Shown here in pieces: positions 5,324-6,224 of a stretch of 6,224 bases of DNA. The stretch lies in contig CAYNOQ010000123.1 in the NCBI GenBank assembly GCA_964398855.1, positions 1-6,224 on the forward strand. Reading direction: 5' to 3'. The notes below the pieces were generated by a model. It saw nothing but the letters and a program-made list of their open reading frames with translations. It made no database searches and was not told where the DNA came from. Numbering within the stretch: the first letter of the stretch is position 1; the number at the start of each line of letters is the position of its first letter. A program made the position numbers and the translations under genes. This DNA is from Mariniphaga sp964398855. GTDB taxonomy: Bacteria; Bacteroidota; Bacteroidia; Bacteroidales; Prolixibacteraceae.

Positions 5324-6169
5324 ATGAATAGCAGGAGAAACTTTATAAAAACGGGCGCTGCCGCAACAGCCGGACTGATTTGCTCAGACCCTTTCGAAGC
5401 ATTTGCATCGGCAAAGAGAAACAGGCTCAAAAATTTCGGATTTATTGCAGGGCTTGCCGGTGAAGCGATGAAGGCGGACTGGAAAGGAACGCTGAAAAAA
5501 GCGGTAGATTTTGGTTTTACCGAGCTGGAAGGCGGGGATAATTTTGCAGCATCAACCCGGGAATTTTTGAGTTATTGCAAATCAATCGGCATCAAACCAA
5601 TCACCGGCGGAACCGGACTTGAGCCGCTGATTAAAGAACCTCAAAAGCATTTTGATCATTTCAACGAGCTGAATTACAAATATTTCGTAATATACTGGCC
5701 CTGGTTTGGAGGCGCCCCGGTAAAGTTGGAAGATTGCAGGAAATCGGCGGCGGCGCTGAATGAGTTAGGCGAAAAAGCAAAAAGAAACGACTTGACGCTT
5801 CTCTGGCATAACCACGATCTGGAATTCCATGAAATGGAAGAAGGACTTCCCTTCGATTATCTCATGGAAAACACCGACCCCAATCTGATTCAATGTGAAA
5901 TGGACATTTACTGGGTGAAAAAAGGGGGTGGCGATCCGCTGGAAGTACTGAAGAAATATGCAGGTAGAATTCCTGTTCTTCATGTAAAAGATATGGCTCC
6001 CGATGGTGATTTTATCTGTCCCGGACGTGGAATTATTGATTTTGCCCCAATTTTCAGAGAAGCTCAAAAACAGGGAATTAAGCACTATTTTGTGGAGAGA
6101 GACAACGAACCCGATGGCATGGGATGTCTGAAATCAAGTGCCGGGTTTTTGAAAAATCTGAAGTTTTAG
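5324..6169 (+). CDS. Tat-exported sugar isomerase/epimerase-like TIM-barrel protein
   Basis: A 281-residue member of the xylose-isomerase-like (AP endonuclease 2) TIM-barrel superfamily. I start it at the ATG at 5324, giving MNSRRNFIKTG with the twin-arginine motif at residues 3-9; a TTG at 5306 would add six residues but is less likely. A hydrophobic stretch and an Ala-rich end (EAFASA, 25-30) complete a Tat signal. Barrel signatures are FTELEGG (65-71), LLWHNHDLEF (159-168), CEMDIYWV (191-198), LHVKDM (219-224) and YFVERDN (255-261). Asp194, His220 and Glu258 are the likely metal ligands by analogy with sugar epimerases, with a further ligand in the HNHD strand. Family members include sugar epimerases, inosose dehydratases and 3-keto-glycoside lyases or hydratases, so the usual name 'sugar phosphate isomerase/epimerase' should not be taken literally: a periplasmic enzyme would hardly meet sugar phosphates. 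It follows the Gfo/Idh gene by 24 bp, a recurring pairing in Bacteroidota. Confidence 0.88.
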   Translation: MNSRRNFIKTGAAATAGLICSDPFEAFASAKRNRLKNFGFIAGLAGEAMKADWKGTLKKAVDFGFTELEGGDNFAASTREFLSYCKSIGIKPITGGTGLEPLIKEPQKHFDHFNELNYKYFVIYWPWFGGAPVKLEDCRKSAAALNELGEKAKRNDLTLLWHNHDLEFHEMEEGLPFDYLMENTDPNLIQCEMDIYWVKKGGGDPLEVLKKYAGRIPVLHVKDMAPDGDFICPGRGIIDFAPIFREAQKQGIKHYFVERDNEPDGMGCLKSSAGFLKNLKF

Positions 6170-6180
6170 CTTATTGGAAA

Positions 6181-6224
6181 ATGGTTTTGGAGCGTTTGAA
6201 AAATATAATTGCCAAAGGTGAAGA
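6181..6224 (+). CDS. Possible start of a further gene, cut by the window edge
   Basis: An ATG at 6181, 11 bp after the preceding stop codon, opens a frame that remains open to the window edge and would begin MVLERLKNIIAKGE. The predicted start is a basic amphipathic helix. The upstream TTGGAAA is only a weak ribosome-binding candidate. Fourteen codons are too few to name a family or prove that this is coding; the tight spacing and same strand are what favour it. Confidence 0.3.
   Translation, partial: MVLERLKNIIAKGE

Noticed and set aside
5375..5389. Lipoprotein signal (Cys20) in the TIM-barrel protein
   Set aside because: The residues before the cysteine are G-L-I, and Ile at -1 does not fit the lipobox requirement for Gly, Ala or Ser. 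The Tat signal with an Ala-rich cleavage region explains the N-terminus better.

Overview
The window looks like a chromosomal stretch from a member of the Bacteroidota, probably Bacteroidales/Marinilabiliales-like, though the lineage below phylum is inference. The reasons are: start codons preceded by A/T-rich leaders rather than Shine-Dalgarno sequences; a divergent intergenic region with two copies of a TAATTTTA element close to the Bacteroidota -7 consensus TAnnTTTG; an envelope protein joining CCDC81-type HU domains to a SPOR domain; and Tat-tagged Gfo/Idh/MocA and TIM-barrel sugar enzymes of the kind that are abundant in this phylum.

Layout. Positions 1-267 contain no gene but are packed with small repeats: an imperfect REP-like hairpin, an exact 18-bp tandem duplication, seven 11-bp units in strict register, a second palindrome, and a 10-bp direct repeat. 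At 268-600 (+) is a short alkyltransferase-like protein whose active-site cysteine is alanine (PAHR instead of PCHR). It converges, with a 3-bp gap, on a two-gene minus-strand unit, galE (1710-2738) followed by rfbB (604-1668). These encode UDP-glucose 4-epimerase and dTDP-glucose 4,6-dehydratase, which supply nucleotide sugars for surface polysaccharide. A 137-bp divergent promoter region (2739-2875) holds the same 11-mer on each strand, placed almost identically before the two start codons.

The plus strand then carries a tight run. It starts with an HU-HU-TM-SPOR membrane protein (2876-3955), predicted to have DNA-binding-type domains in the cytoplasm and a peptidoglycan-binding domain in the periplasm. 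It continues with a Tat-exported Gfo/Idh/MocA oxidoreductase (3971-5299), a Tat-exported xylose-isomerase-like TIM-barrel enzyme (5324-6169), and the first codons of a possible further gene (6181 to the window edge). Spacings are 15, 24 and 11 bp, so co-transcription is likely. The two exported enzymes probably act together on a sugar or glycoside outside the cytoplasm. The HU/SPOR protein has no obvious biochemical link to them.

Most of the window is ordinary housekeeping and carbohydrate metabolism. The items most worth a second look are the DNA-to-cell-wall architecture of the HU/SPOR protein, the paired Tat oxidoreductase/TIM-barrel genes with an altered nucleotide-binding loop, the mirrored promoter elements, and the dense repeat cluster at the left edge. 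I found no CRISPR array, tRNA, rRNA, transposase, toxin-antitoxin pair or defence system.
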